Below are positions 30,769-37,831 of a stretch of DNA of 37,831 nt, piece after piece. The notes under the pieces were generated by a model. The model saw only the letters and a program-made list of their open reading frames with translations. It was not told where the DNA came from and did no database searches. Position 1 is the stretch's first letter; the number at the start of each line of letters is the position of its first letter. The DNA lies in contig JAFUVV010000019.1 in assembly GCA_017477435.1 (NCBI GenBank), forward strand, positions 1 to 37,831. Reading direction: 5' to 3'. Both the position numbers and the translations under genes were made by a program. The DNA is from Prevotella sp. Its GTDB lineage: Bacteria > Bacteroidota > Bacteroidia > Bacteroidales > Bacteroidaceae.

Positions 30769-31872
30769 ATGAAAAGAATAATCCTCAGCCTGGCAGCAGT
30801 ACTCATGTTGTCGGGCTTTCAAGCTAAAGCACAAGAAATGATGAAGTTATCCGAACGACAGAAATCGCTTGTGGCAATTGCTGCCATGGAAGCGAAAGGC
30901 AATATCAATGGTCTGAAAACAGCTCTTGACCGCGGTTTTGACAACGGTCTCACGGTGAGCGAGGCAAAAGAGGCACTCTCGCAACTATATGCTTATACAG
31001 GTTTCCCACGCTCTCTAAACGCTTTGGGCGCACTCCAGCAGGTGCTGGCAGAGCGGCGTATGGCAGGTAAGACAACAGATGAGGGACGCGAGGCAAACCC
31101 TGTTGCGCCCGACTACGATGCACTTAAGCAGGGCACCGAGGTGCAGACACGGCTCTCGGGGGCTCCATTTAACTACACATTCGCACCGCAAACCGACTAT
31201 TATCTGAAGGCTCACCTCTTCGGAGACATCTTTTCGCGCGACAATCTATCGTTTGCCGACCGCGAGATAGTCACCGTCAGTGCCATCTCCGCACTTCCCG
31301 GATGCGAGCCACAACTGTCGGCTCACGTCAGAGGAGCAGTGAACATGGGCGTCGACCCTGATCAGCTGCGCGAGATACCCGCCGTGCTCAGCGAGCGAGT
31401 GGGAGAGGAGGAAAGTGTCCGTGCTGCAAAGGCAGTGGCAGCATTCTTCGGAGAGAAAGCCGACGGCGTGGCCACAGTCGACTTCACAGTGTGGCCAAAA
31501 GGCGAGCTGAACACCGCCTACGCGCAGTATTTTATCGGCAACAGTTATCTCTATCCCCTTTCAGCAGAGCAGGGTGGGCCAGTGAATGTGACGTTTGAGC
31601 CACGTTGCCGCAACAACTGGCACATCCACCATAGCCAGGTGCAGGTGCTCGTATGTGTGGCAGGGCGTGGATGGTATCAGGAGTGGGGCAAGGAGCCGAT
31701 TGAACTGAAGCCAGGCACTGTCGTAGCCATACCTGCCGAGGCTAAGCACTGGCACGGTGCGGCACGCGACTCATGGATGCAACATCTCACCTACCACACG
31801 CATGTCGAGGCTGGTGCATCGAACGAGTGGCTCGAACCTGTTGGCGATGACATATACGACAGACTGCCATAG
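30769..31872 (+). CDS. Exported carboxymuconolactone decarboxylase-cupin fusion protein
   Basis: The 367-residue protein has a signal peptide (MKRIILSLAAVLMLSGFQAKA), two CMD/AhpD-like helical repeats (about 28-100, QLYAYTGFPRSLNALGALQQVL; about 145-230, ADREIVTVSAISALPGCEPQLSAHVRGAVNMG) and a C-terminal cupin (about 265-355) with metal-binding histidines in NNWHIHHSQVQVLV and KHWHGAARDSW. The AhpD-type CxxC is absent; only one cysteine is near the second repeat site. Such proteins are often annotated as cupins linked to quinone or thiol chemistry. With the aldo/keto reductase and flavodoxin it suggests an envelope detoxification or redox operon. Confidence 0.88.
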   Translation: MKRIILSLAAVLMLSGFQAKAQEMMKLSERQKSLVAIAAMEAKGNINGLKTALDRGFDNGLTVSEAKEALSQLYAYTGFPRSLNALGALQQVLAERRMAGKTTDEGREANPVAPDYDALKQGTEVQTRLSGAPFNYTFAPQTDYYLKAHLFGDIFSRDNLSFADREIVTVSAISALPGCEPQLSAHVRGAVNMGVDPDQLREIPAVLSERVGEEESVRAAKAVAAFFGEKADGVATVDFTVWPKGELNTAYAQYFIGNSYLYPLSAEQGGPVNVTFEPRCRNNWHIHHSQVQVLVCVAGRGWYQEWGKEPIELKPGTVVAIPAEAKHWHGAARDSWMQHLTYHTHVEAGASNEWLEPVGDDIYDRLP

Positions 31873-31948
31873 GCGGGATGTAGTAAAAGATTAATATCTC
31901 GGATATGATTTTTCGTTATATTTATTAGGTAGTATCGATAAATCTTAT

Positions 31949-31956
31949 TAATTTTG
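31949..31956 (+). promoter_or_regulatory. Promoter box of the M49-like lipoprotein gene
   Basis: TAATTTTG, 67 bp before the ATG. It is followed by CACGCG, the same 14-base run (TAATTTTGCACGCG) as in front of the CCA gene. No clear -33 box. Confidence 0.45.
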
Positions 31957-32023
31957 CACGCGCTTATTTAAAGCATGCAAAAAGTCGATGAACGGATAAG
32001 ATTACGATAACACTTTTAACAAT

Positions 32024-33628
32024 ATGAAAAAGACATTATTTATCTCTGCCATTGCTCTGCTGGCAATGGTTTCATGCAATCAAAAGCAGACATCTCCATT
32101 TGAATGGAACACCTCTAAGTATGATGTAGTGGATATTGAAGTCCCCGACCTTAGCGGTATTTCAGACAATGGCAAGGAGGTGCTTAATCTGTATCGTTTC
32201 GCTGCCGATGAGGTAAACGATATCTATTGGAAACAATATTTCGGTGACAAGACATCTCTCTTAGAGAATATCACCGACTCTGTTGAGAAGACATTTGTCG
32301 AAATCAACTACGGTCCTTGGGATCGTCAGACAGGAAAGGCATTTGTCGGTGGTTACGACGACCGCACCCCGGGCGCTGGTTTCTACCCTGCTGACATGAC
32401 TGCCGAGGAGTTCGAAGCCTACAACAACCCCGACAAGAACAGCCCATACACGTTGATACGCCGTGCTGAAGACGGTTCTTTGCAGACAGTGTGGTATCAC
32501 GAAGCTTTTGCTGAGAACATAGAGAAGATTGCCAACTATCTTAACGCAGCTGCGGACATCACCATCAAGCCCAGTGTGAGGAACTATCTGCTGAGCAAAA
32601 TCGAGGCTCTCCGCACCGACAAATATTACGACAGCGGCATCGCATGGCTGGATATGAACGACAGCAAGATGGACTTGGTAATCGGTCCTAACGAAGCTGC
32701 TGACGACCAGTTGATGGGACTCAAGCGCTCTTACGAGGCATTCGTGCTGCTCAAGAACGAAGCTCGCACCAACGAACTGATGGAGTTTGTATCACGCATC
32801 GGCGATTTCCAGAATGATCTCCCAGGCGAAGAGGCTTACAAAGCCTTCCAGCCAGGCGCAGGTTCGAACATCTTCTCATGCGACGCACTCTACTATGCCG
32901 GCAAGGCAAATGCAGGCGTGAAGGTCATCGCGCTCAATCTTCCATTCGATACCGACGTGCAGCGCGATAAGGGAACACGCACTATCCTCTTGGATAATGT
33001 CATTAAGGCAAAGTACAACAACATCATAGTTCCTGCCGCACAGGTGCTGCTCAATAACGAAGCAACCGAAAGCCTGTTACAGGAAGCCTTCTACTGGAAC
33101 ATCGTGTTCCGCGAGGTGGCCCATGGACTTGGCGTTAAGGAGACCGTCAACGGCAAGGGTAGCGTAGAGAAGGCACTGGCAGGTGCTGCTCCTACTCTCG
33201 AAGAAGTAAAGGCCAACACAGCCGGTGTGCTGCTCGTATGCCAGCTGCAGAAGCACTTCGACATACATCACATCTTTGCCAAGAAAGAGGCTCTCACCAC
33301 ATACTTCGTATCTCTCGTGCGTTCGGAGCGCTTTGGCGAAGGCTCATCGCTGGGTCGTGCCAACATCATTATCTACAACTACCTTAAGGAAGCAGGTGCT
33401 TTCGAGCGCAAAGTGTCGGGCAAGTACACCCTCAATCTCGAGAAGATGGAGCAAGCACTCTCTGACCTCACCGCCCTTGTGCTCAAGATACAGGCAACAG
33501 GCGATAAAGTAGCTGCTGATGAACTGGAGGCTAAATACTCCAAGATGTCTGCCGATACTGAGGATGATATGAGAAATCTCGTTATCGGTAAAGTGCCATA
33601 CGACATCCGCTTTAACTTCAAGAAATAA
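32024..33628 (+). CDS. M49 (dipeptidyl peptidase III)-like lipoprotein lacking the first zinc histidine
   Basis: The 534-residue protein has a lipoprotein signal (LLAMVSC, Cys18). The body follows the M49 plan seen in Bacteroidetes: NYGPWDRQTGKAF near 95, FQPGAGSNIF near 276, an NIxxREVAHGLG block where HExxH is expected, then LEEVKANTAG (about 392-401), equivalent to the EECRA-type third-ligand motif. Here the first His of HExxH is Arg363 (codon CGC); Glu364, His367 and Glu393/394 remain. Without that ligand zinc binding and peptidase activity are doubtful. It is monocistronic, with a strong terminator after it. Confidence 0.8.
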   Translation: MKKTLFISAIALLAMVSCNQKQTSPFEWNTSKYDVVDIEVPDLSGISDNGKEVLNLYRFAADEVNDIYWKQYFGDKTSLLENITDSVEKTFVEINYGPWDRQTGKAFVGGYDDRTPGAGFYPADMTAEEFEAYNNPDKNSPYTLIRRAEDGSLQTVWYHEAFAENIEKIANYLNAAADITIKPSVRNYLLSKIEALRTDKYYDSGIAWLDMNDSKMDLVIGPNEAADDQLMGLKRSYEAFVLLKNEARTNELMEFVSRIGDFQNDLPGEEAYKAFQPGAGSNIFSCDALYYAGKANAGVKVIALNLPFDTDVQRDKGTRTILLDNVIKAKYNNIIVPAAQVLLNNEATESLLQEAFYWNIVFREVAHGLGVKETVNGKGSVEKALAGAAPTLEEVKANTAGVLLVCQLQKHFDIHHIFAKKEALTTYFVSLVRSERFGEGSSLGRANIIIYNYLKEAGAFERKVSGKYTLNLEKMEQALSDLTALVLKIQATGDKVAADELEAKYSKMSADTEDDMRNLVIGKVPYDIRFNFKK

Positions 33629-33661
33629 AGAATCATTCGCCATATAGCGATTAAATACCAG

Positions 33662-33701
33662 TACGAGGGGTATGCACGAACAAGCATACCCCTCGTATTT
33701 T
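33662..33701 (+). terminator. Terminator of the M49-like gene
   Basis: A perfect 14-bp stem (TACGAGGGGTATGC / GCATACCCCTCGTA), 8-nt loop, then TTTTATT. Confidence 0.85.
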
Positions 33702-33795
33702 ATTCACCTACCTGCTACACACTACTCCCTCACACCGTGCTTGGGCGCCCAATGCTGCATCATCTTACGGCAGCAAGGAAGAAGCACAACGAAAA

Positions 33796-33876
33796 AATTT
33801 GCTAGCAAAATTTCCATTAACTGGGCACTTTATTGGCATTAAAGAGCCTCTTTATTCGAAATTTTGCTAGCAAAAT
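33796..33876. repeat. AT-rich phased array with GCTAGC ends
   Basis: In 11-bp steps the words AATT, AAAA, TAAC, TTTA, TAAA, TTTA, TTTT, AAAT alternate with 7-nt spacers (TGCTAGC, TTTCCAT, TGGGCAC, TTGGCAT, GAGCCTC, TTCGAAA, GCTAGCA). The spacers TGGGCAC and TTGGCAT resemble those of the arrays at 8970 and elsewhere. Both ends hold the palindrome TTTTGCTAGCAAAA or a close variant. Confidence 0.5.
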
Positions 33877-33920
33877 TATCAGCCAGACAATGGCAGGGGG
33901 ATTGTTGGCAAGGGTTTTTC

Positions 33921-34769
33921 CTATTTCATGCGGTAGGTTAAGTGCCAAACGGGTGAGATGTCGATGACGATGTCGCCGTTAATCATGTACGTCTTCCAAG
34001 GCTTTATCTTCTTCAGCGCCTTCTCCATGTCGGATGCTATTGCGCGGTGAGCGGTGCCCTTCTTCTTATCAGTGAATGGGGTAGCGATGACTTTGCACGA
34101 AAGCAGTTCGCCTTTCTTGTTGAACTTCATGCCTTCTATCTTGAAGTCAACGCGGTCGCATCCTTTCAGATTGGCATACTTCTCGGGATGTATGTCGATT
34201 TTTTTCCACAGGTCATCGTATTTTGTACCTCTAATGGTGAACCCATTGGTTAGCATGCTGTTGTTGCATCGCTGCATCTTCACCACCTCTCCGTTCTTCA
34301 CGTCGATGACGATCTCGTGCTCTAAGTAGCGATAAAAAGCCGAGTGTTCGTAGAGGAGTGTCTTCCCATTTGCAGCCCTGACGGTGCCTGAAAACCACGA
34401 AGCGACCACATTGTCGGCAGTGGTGTATTTGGCGAAAATGTCGTCAATGACATCCTTGGCGACCTTCTCTGTTTTATACTCGCCGCGTTTATCGGTGTAC
34501 ATTTCCACTATCATGCTGTCGAGCACGAGCTTATTCGCTTTTATGCTCCAGCATCCGATGAGCCCATCCCAGTTGGCAGTGCTCTTTACTCTTTTCTCGG
34601 GCAGCATCGAAAGCAGTCGTTTGCCGTCGATAGCCTTGTTGGCAGCTGGGCGTGCAAGGAGTTCCATTTTCACGCCGTCGATATATATAATGTCACCTTC
34701 CTGCCCTGTTGCCCAAGAGGAAACTGTGGAGAGGAGTATGAGTGAAATAAAGGAAATAATCTTTTTCAT
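33921..34769 (-). CDS. Exported protein of unknown function
   Basis: The 282-residue protein has a signal peptide (MKKIISFISLILLSTVSSWA). No family is recognised. The middle part is beta-rich (GLIGCWSIKANKLVLDSMIVEMY; HEIVIDVKNGEVVKM), and the C-terminal segment (GELLSCKVIATPF, AIASDMEKALKKIKPWKTYMINGDIVID) has the strand-helix-strand look of a TonB_C-like module with the PWK position, a tentative comparison. It converges with the M49-like gene. Codon use is similar to neighbours. Confidence 0.7.
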   Translation of the reverse strand: MKKIISFISLILLSTVSSWATGQEGDIIYIDGVKMELLARPAANKAIDGKRLLSMLPEKRVKSTANWDGLIGCWSIKANKLVLDSMIVEMYTDKRGEYKTEKVAKDVIDDIFAKYTTADNVVASWFSGTVRAANGKTLLYEHSAFYRYLEHEIVIDVKNGEVVKMQRCNNSMLTNGFTIRGTKYDDLWKKIDIHPEKYANLKGCDRVDFKIEGMKFNKKGELLSCKVIATPFTDKKKGTAHRAIASDMEKALKKIKPWKTYMINGDIVIDISPVWHLTYRMK

Positions 34770-34943
34770 AATGGTAGTTTTTTGACGAATTTACGAATTA
34801 ACGGATTAACAAAATAACGAGCGCGTGGAGGTTAGATGTCTTGCAACTCCCTTAACTCCTTGTCTTCTCGTCATCTTCAATTTGCAAAGTTATTTTTATT
34901 TTTATATATCTACAAATGTTTTTATCATTTTTATACCTTGATT

Positions 34944-34976
34944 TTTGTGATTTGCCGGCAAATAGTGCTATTTTTG
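34944..34976 (+). promoter_or_regulatory. Promoter of the CarbopepD_reg-like gene
   Basis: TTTG (34944-34947), 21 nt, TATTTTTG (34969-34976). It lies within the frame extension upstream of ATG 34985, so the shorter start is right and the leader is almost absent. Confidence 0.6.
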
Positions 34977-34984
34977 CATCGGAT

Positions 34985-35914
34985 ATGAAGAGTAAGGTAA
35001 TCAGAACGATAGTGTTGTGTCTGTCGCTGATATCGTGGGCGCTTTGCGTTGATGCGCAGCGTAGGATAGAGGTGAGGGACAGTGTGACGGGTGAGCCGAT
35101 ACCATATGCAAGTGTTTACTTTGGCAATCGGTCGGGGAGTTACACTGATGTTGACGGTGTGGTGGAGATACCTGTCGATGCTTCTGAGATGCGCCTTTCG
35201 CATATAAGTTATGAGACAAAAAGCCTCGCGGTTGCATCATCGGAAGACGATGTGGTACGGATGGCTCCAACGAGTGTCACGTTAAGCGAGTTGAGTGTTG
35301 ACGGCAAGGCTCCTAAGAGGATTTCGACGGAGAGTGTGGGGAATATGAAAGCGAAGACGCACACCGTGCATAAGGGTGCCAACGGGTTCGAGATGGCATT
35401 GTTTATCCCATACGACAGTGCCTGGACAGAGCCGCCTTACATCCACTCCATACTGGCAAGCCTCGACTACTCAACCCGTTGGTTGGTTTTCAGAGAGATA
35501 GAGAAGCCGATTTATGCGACGCTGCGATTCGACTTGCGCTTGCCCGATGCGGTGACAGATGCACCTTGCGCTGAGTCGTTGATAGGTGGCGGAATACTTA
35601 AGGAAGCAGGGGAAAGAGTGGATAAGAAAGGCGTGAGTCTGGTGAGGCCTATTCCTTTTCCCACCACGGGCGTATTCGTTGTGGTGGAATGGATTACGAC
35701 AGCTCGGGTGTCGGAGTCGGAGAGTCTGGTCCCATCGCTTGGCATGACTCTTGATGGAACAGGAGGCACTACGTGGAACAAAAAGACTTTCATGGGTATG
35801 GGTTGGATGATGGAGCAGAATGAGCCGATATATAGCGACGGATACACGCAGGAACTCTACAAATGGCGCACTCCATCGGCTAAGCTCGGGCTGGCGATTT
35901 CGAGGAAGAAATGA
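34985..35914 (+). CDS. Exported carboxypeptidase-regulatory-like domain protein
   Basis: The 309-residue protein has a signal peptide (VIRTIVLCLSLISWALCVDA) and an N-terminal CarbopepD_reg_2 domain (about 26-105): RRIEVRDSVTGEPIPYASVYF, GSYTDVDGVVEIPVDA, MRLSHISYETKSL. The rest (about 110-309) is a beta-rich domain also seen after this module in Bacteroidetes envelope proteins (IPYDSAWTEPPYIHSI, LVRPIPFPTTGVFVVVEW). It is far too short to be a SusC/TonB receptor, of which this domain is usually the N-terminus. Function unknown. Start chosen from the promoter position. Confidence 0.82.
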   Translation: MKSKVIRTIVLCLSLISWALCVDAQRRIEVRDSVTGEPIPYASVYFGNRSGSYTDVDGVVEIPVDASEMRLSHISYETKSLAVASSEDDVVRMAPTSVTLSELSVDGKAPKRISTESVGNMKAKTHTVHKGANGFEMALFIPYDSAWTEPPYIHSILASLDYSTRWLVFREIEKPIYATLRFDLRLPDAVTDAPCAESLIGGGILKEAGERVDKKGVSLVRPIPFPTTGVFVVVEWITTARVSESESLVPSLGMTLDGTGGTTWNKKTFMGMGWMMEQNEPIYSDGYTQELYKWRTPSAKLGLAISRKK

Positions 35915-35951
35915 TTCGTATGGCGGTGACATCTATCTCATCTGCCTGCAG

Positions 35952-36039
35952 TATATGGGCTGTGTACTGGCGATACATGGGCTTTGTACTGGTGGTACAT
36001 GGGCTTTGTACTGGCAGTACATGGGCTTTGTACTGGCGA
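35952..36039. repeat. Phased TACA/TGTA array (8 half-sites, 11-bp steps)
   Basis: Four 22-bp units start at 35952, 35974, 35996 and 36018, of form TACA-TGGGCTT-TGTA-CTGGCAG with small changes (first half-site TATA). It is the most regular copy of the family. It is followed at 36046-36080 by 8-bp (A/G)TTAACGG-like words. Confidence 0.9.
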
Positions 36040-36134
36040 CGGACGAAACGGATTAACGAGTTAACGGATTTACGGATTAACTTAATATGAAGACATAAAG
36101 ACTGCCTGTGGTGTCTAATCTCAAAAAATAATTG

Positions 36135-36142
36135 TAATTTTG
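36135..36142 (+). promoter_or_regulatory. Promoter box of the CCA nucleotidyltransferase gene
   Basis: TAATTTTG, followed by CACGCG, 51 bp before the ATG. The -33 element is not clear. Confidence 0.45.
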
Positions 36143-36193
36143 CACGCGGATTATAAAACGGTGTTTTTAGGACACATCTGACTCTATTTACTT

Positions 36194-37654
36194 ATGCGAC
36201 AACTTTCGGATGCCGTTCTGGCACAGATACTCGATTGCGAACCGTTCAGGATGATTGGTTCCGTAGCCGATGAGCAGGGCGTGGAGTGCTACGTCGTGGG
36301 TGGCTACGTGCGCGATCTGTTCCTCGAGCGGCCGTCGCAGGATATCGATGTGGTGGTGGTCGGCAGTGGCATCGCTGTGGCCGAAGCACTGAAGAAGCGG
36401 CTCGGGAGGAAGGCCCATCTGTCGGTGTTCCGCAATTTCGGCACGGCGCAGGTGAAGTGTGGCAATCAGGAGATAGAATTTGTCGGTGCACGCAAGGAGA
36501 GCTACAGCCACGACTCACGCAAGCCGGTGGTGGAGAATGGTACGCTGGAGGACGACCAGAACCGCCGCGACTTCACTATCAATGCCCTCGCTGTCTGTCT
36601 TAATGCCGACCGCTATGGCGAGCTTGTCGATCCCTTCGACGGGCTCTACGACCTCGAGGATGGTATCATTCGCACGCCGCTCGATCCCGACATCACCTTC
36701 TCCGACGACCCCCTGCGCATGCTCAGGTGCATAAGGTTTGCCACGCAGCTGTGTTTCTATATCGACGACGAGACCTTCGAGGCCCTCGAACGCAATGCCG
36801 AGAGGATAAAGATAGTGAGCGGCGAGCGCATATCGGTGGAACTCAATAAGATAATGATGGCGCGTTGCCCGAGCCGCGGATTTGTCGATCTGCAGCGCGC
36901 AGGGCTCCTGCCGATTATCATGCCCGAGCTCTCCGCGCTTGACATTGTAGAGAATCGTGGCGGCAGAGTGCATAAGAACAATTTCTATCACACGCTTGAG
37001 GTGCTCGACAATGTCGTGCGCACAAGTCTTGAGGCAGGCATGAGCCCAGAGCAGTCGCTGTGGCTGCGATGGGCAGCACTGTTGCATGATATCGGAAAAG
37101 CACGCACAAAACGCTGGGACAACAACGTGGGGTGGACTTTCCACAACCATAACTTTGTCGGCGCGAAGATGGTGCCGGATATTTTCCGCAGATTGAAGCA
37201 ACCGCTCGATATGAAGATGAAATACGTTCAGAAACTTGTCGACCTGCACATGCGTCCGATAGTGATTGCCGATGAGGAAGTGACCGACTCCGCTGTGCGT
37301 CGTCTGCTCAACGATGCCGGTGACGATATCGACGACTTGATGCTCCTCTGTGAAGCTGACATAACAAGCAAGAACTATGTGCGAAAATCACGTTTTCTGG
37401 AGAATTTCCGCCTTGTTCGCAGAAAAATCGTCGACCTTAAAGAGCGCGACTACAAGCGACTGCTGCAACCGGTGATAGACGGAAATGAAATCATGCAGAT
37501 GTTCTCGTTGAAACCTGGTCGTGAGGTGGGAGAACTGAAGAAATTCCTGAAAGACGCCGTTCTCGACAATAAGGTCGCCAACGAACGAGAGCCGCTGATG
37601 ATACTTTTACGCGAAAAAGCAGCCGAAATGGGATTCACTTCAAAAGACGAATAG
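36194..37654 (+). CDS. cca: CCA tRNA nucleotidyltransferase with HD domain
   Basis: The 486-residue enzyme adds or repairs the 3' CCA of tRNAs. Visible motifs: GGYVRD (36-41), the metal-binding DID (50-52), RRDFTINAL (124-132), DDPLRMLRCIRFA (about 171-183), and an HD phosphohydrolase domain with HTLEVL (266-271) and LLHDIGKAR (296-304). The class II fold with a C-terminal HD region fits bacterial CCA enzymes of Bacteroidetes; a poly(A) polymerase is the alternative but the neighbours give no support for it. Confidence 0.95.
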   Translation: MRQLSDAVLAQILDCEPFRMIGSVADEQGVECYVVGGYVRDLFLERPSQDIDVVVVGSGIAVAEALKKRLGRKAHLSVFRNFGTAQVKCGNQEIEFVGARKESYSHDSRKPVVENGTLEDDQNRRDFTINALAVCLNADRYGELVDPFDGLYDLEDGIIRTPLDPDITFSDDPLRMLRCIRFATQLCFYIDDETFEALERNAERIKIVSGERISVELNKIMMARCPSRGFVDLQRAGLLPIIMPELSALDIVENRGGRVHKNNFYHTLEVLDNVVRTSLEAGMSPEQSLWLRWAALLHDIGKARTKRWDNNVGWTFHNHNFVGAKMVPDIFRRLKQPLDMKMKYVQKLVDLHMRPIVIADEEVTDSAVRRLLNDAGDDIDDLMLLCEADITSKNYVRKSRFLENFRLVRRKIVDLKERDYKRLLQPVIDGNEIMQMFSLKPGREVGELKKFLKDAVLDNKVANEREPLMILLREKAAEMGFTSKDE

Positions 37655-37712
37655 TCGAAGGAGTTTGTAGCAGATATGATAAAATGTTTATTCAACTTTC
37701 GCAAGTAGGAGT

Positions 37713-37831
37713 TAACGGGAGTTAACGGGAGTTAGCTCGCTGCGCTCGCCGGAGTAAACGGACAATAGAATTGCATATGTCTGTTAACTCCCGTGGTCGA
37801 AGACCACTAACTCCCGATAACTCCCATTAAC
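37713..37831. repeat. GGGAGTTAAC / GTTAACTCCC inverted short repeats
   Basis: GGAGTTAACG occurs twice in direct 10-bp steps, followed by GGAGTTAGC; from 37780 onward the inverse words TTAACTCCC, TAACTCCC and TAACTCCC appear at 10-bp or longer steps. Between them GTGGTCGAAGACCAC is a perfect hairpin. The repeat runs to the window edge. Confidence 0.7.

Noticed and set aside
16851-36039. 22-bp repeat arrays as CRISPR
   Set aside because: Spacers are 7 nt and repetitive, units are directly contiguous, and no cas genes are present.

Overview
The window reads as chromosome of a Bacteroidales bacterium, most likely Prevotella-like. Supporting signs are repeated promoter elements of the Bacteroidetes type (TTTG, about 19-21 nt, TAnnTTTG), start codons without Shine-Dalgarno sequences, many lipoproteins and type IX-secretion-like C-terminal tails, and Bacteroidetes families such as DUF4251, DUF1599, BT_3928-like DoxX proteins and a signal-peptide-bearing TonB_C protein. 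No rRNA or intact tRNA was found. Family assignments come from reading the proteins; no database was searched.

Layout. 1-4909 is the remnant of a Mu-like (transposable) phage: the end of a portal protein, an F-like head protein with a probable nuclease domain at its C-terminus, the large terminase, a virion morphogenesis protein, a tail-terminator-like protein and a small opposite-strand gene. A compact candidate small RNA lies antisense between the head protein and terminase genes. A complete IS21-family element (5012-7567, istA/istB) follows. It cuts off an unrelated tyrosine integrase (7559-8062), so the two flanks of the IS do not belong together. About 235 bp beyond the integrase is what looks like the displaced 3' end of a tRNA gene plus its terminator (8297-8361), the probable right end of an integrated island. 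8362-9245 is repeat-rich and non-coding.

From 9246 the window is host chromosome. 9309-15534 (minus strand) holds two adjacent operons of sugar-oxidoreductase type: a cytosolic sugar isomerase plus Gfo/Idh/MocA oxidoreductase, and an exported isomerase plus exported Gfo/Idh/MocA oxidoreductase led by a membrane tetraheme cytochrome c fused to an FGE-sulfatase (SUMF1) domain. Together they suggest an envelope system in which sugars are oxidised and electrons pass to a cytochrome. Next come UDP-galactopyranose mutase (minus), then a plus-strand group of GH76 glycanase, secreted endonuclease I, DUF4251 lipoprotein and TonB_C protein. The GH76 sorting tail is put out of frame by an A10 tract. Minus-strand housekeeping genes follow (xth; then a lipoprotein, DUF1599, DoxX-like, tpiA, SPOR and folE run with a DUF4840-like lipoprotein). 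The last part carries an aldo/keto reductase, flavodoxin lipoprotein and CMD-cupin operon, an M49-peptidase-like lipoprotein lacking its first zinc histidine, two exported proteins of unknown role, and CCA tRNA nucleotidyltransferase.

The most unusual structure is a family of intergenic arrays (8970-9061, 16851-16931, 22353-22484, 28978-29065, 33796-33876, 35952-36039) in which a 4-nt half-site and its reverse complement alternate every 11 bp. Three loci use TACA/TGTA and one uses TATC/GATA around the same 7-nt spacer TGGGCTT, which looks like covariation.
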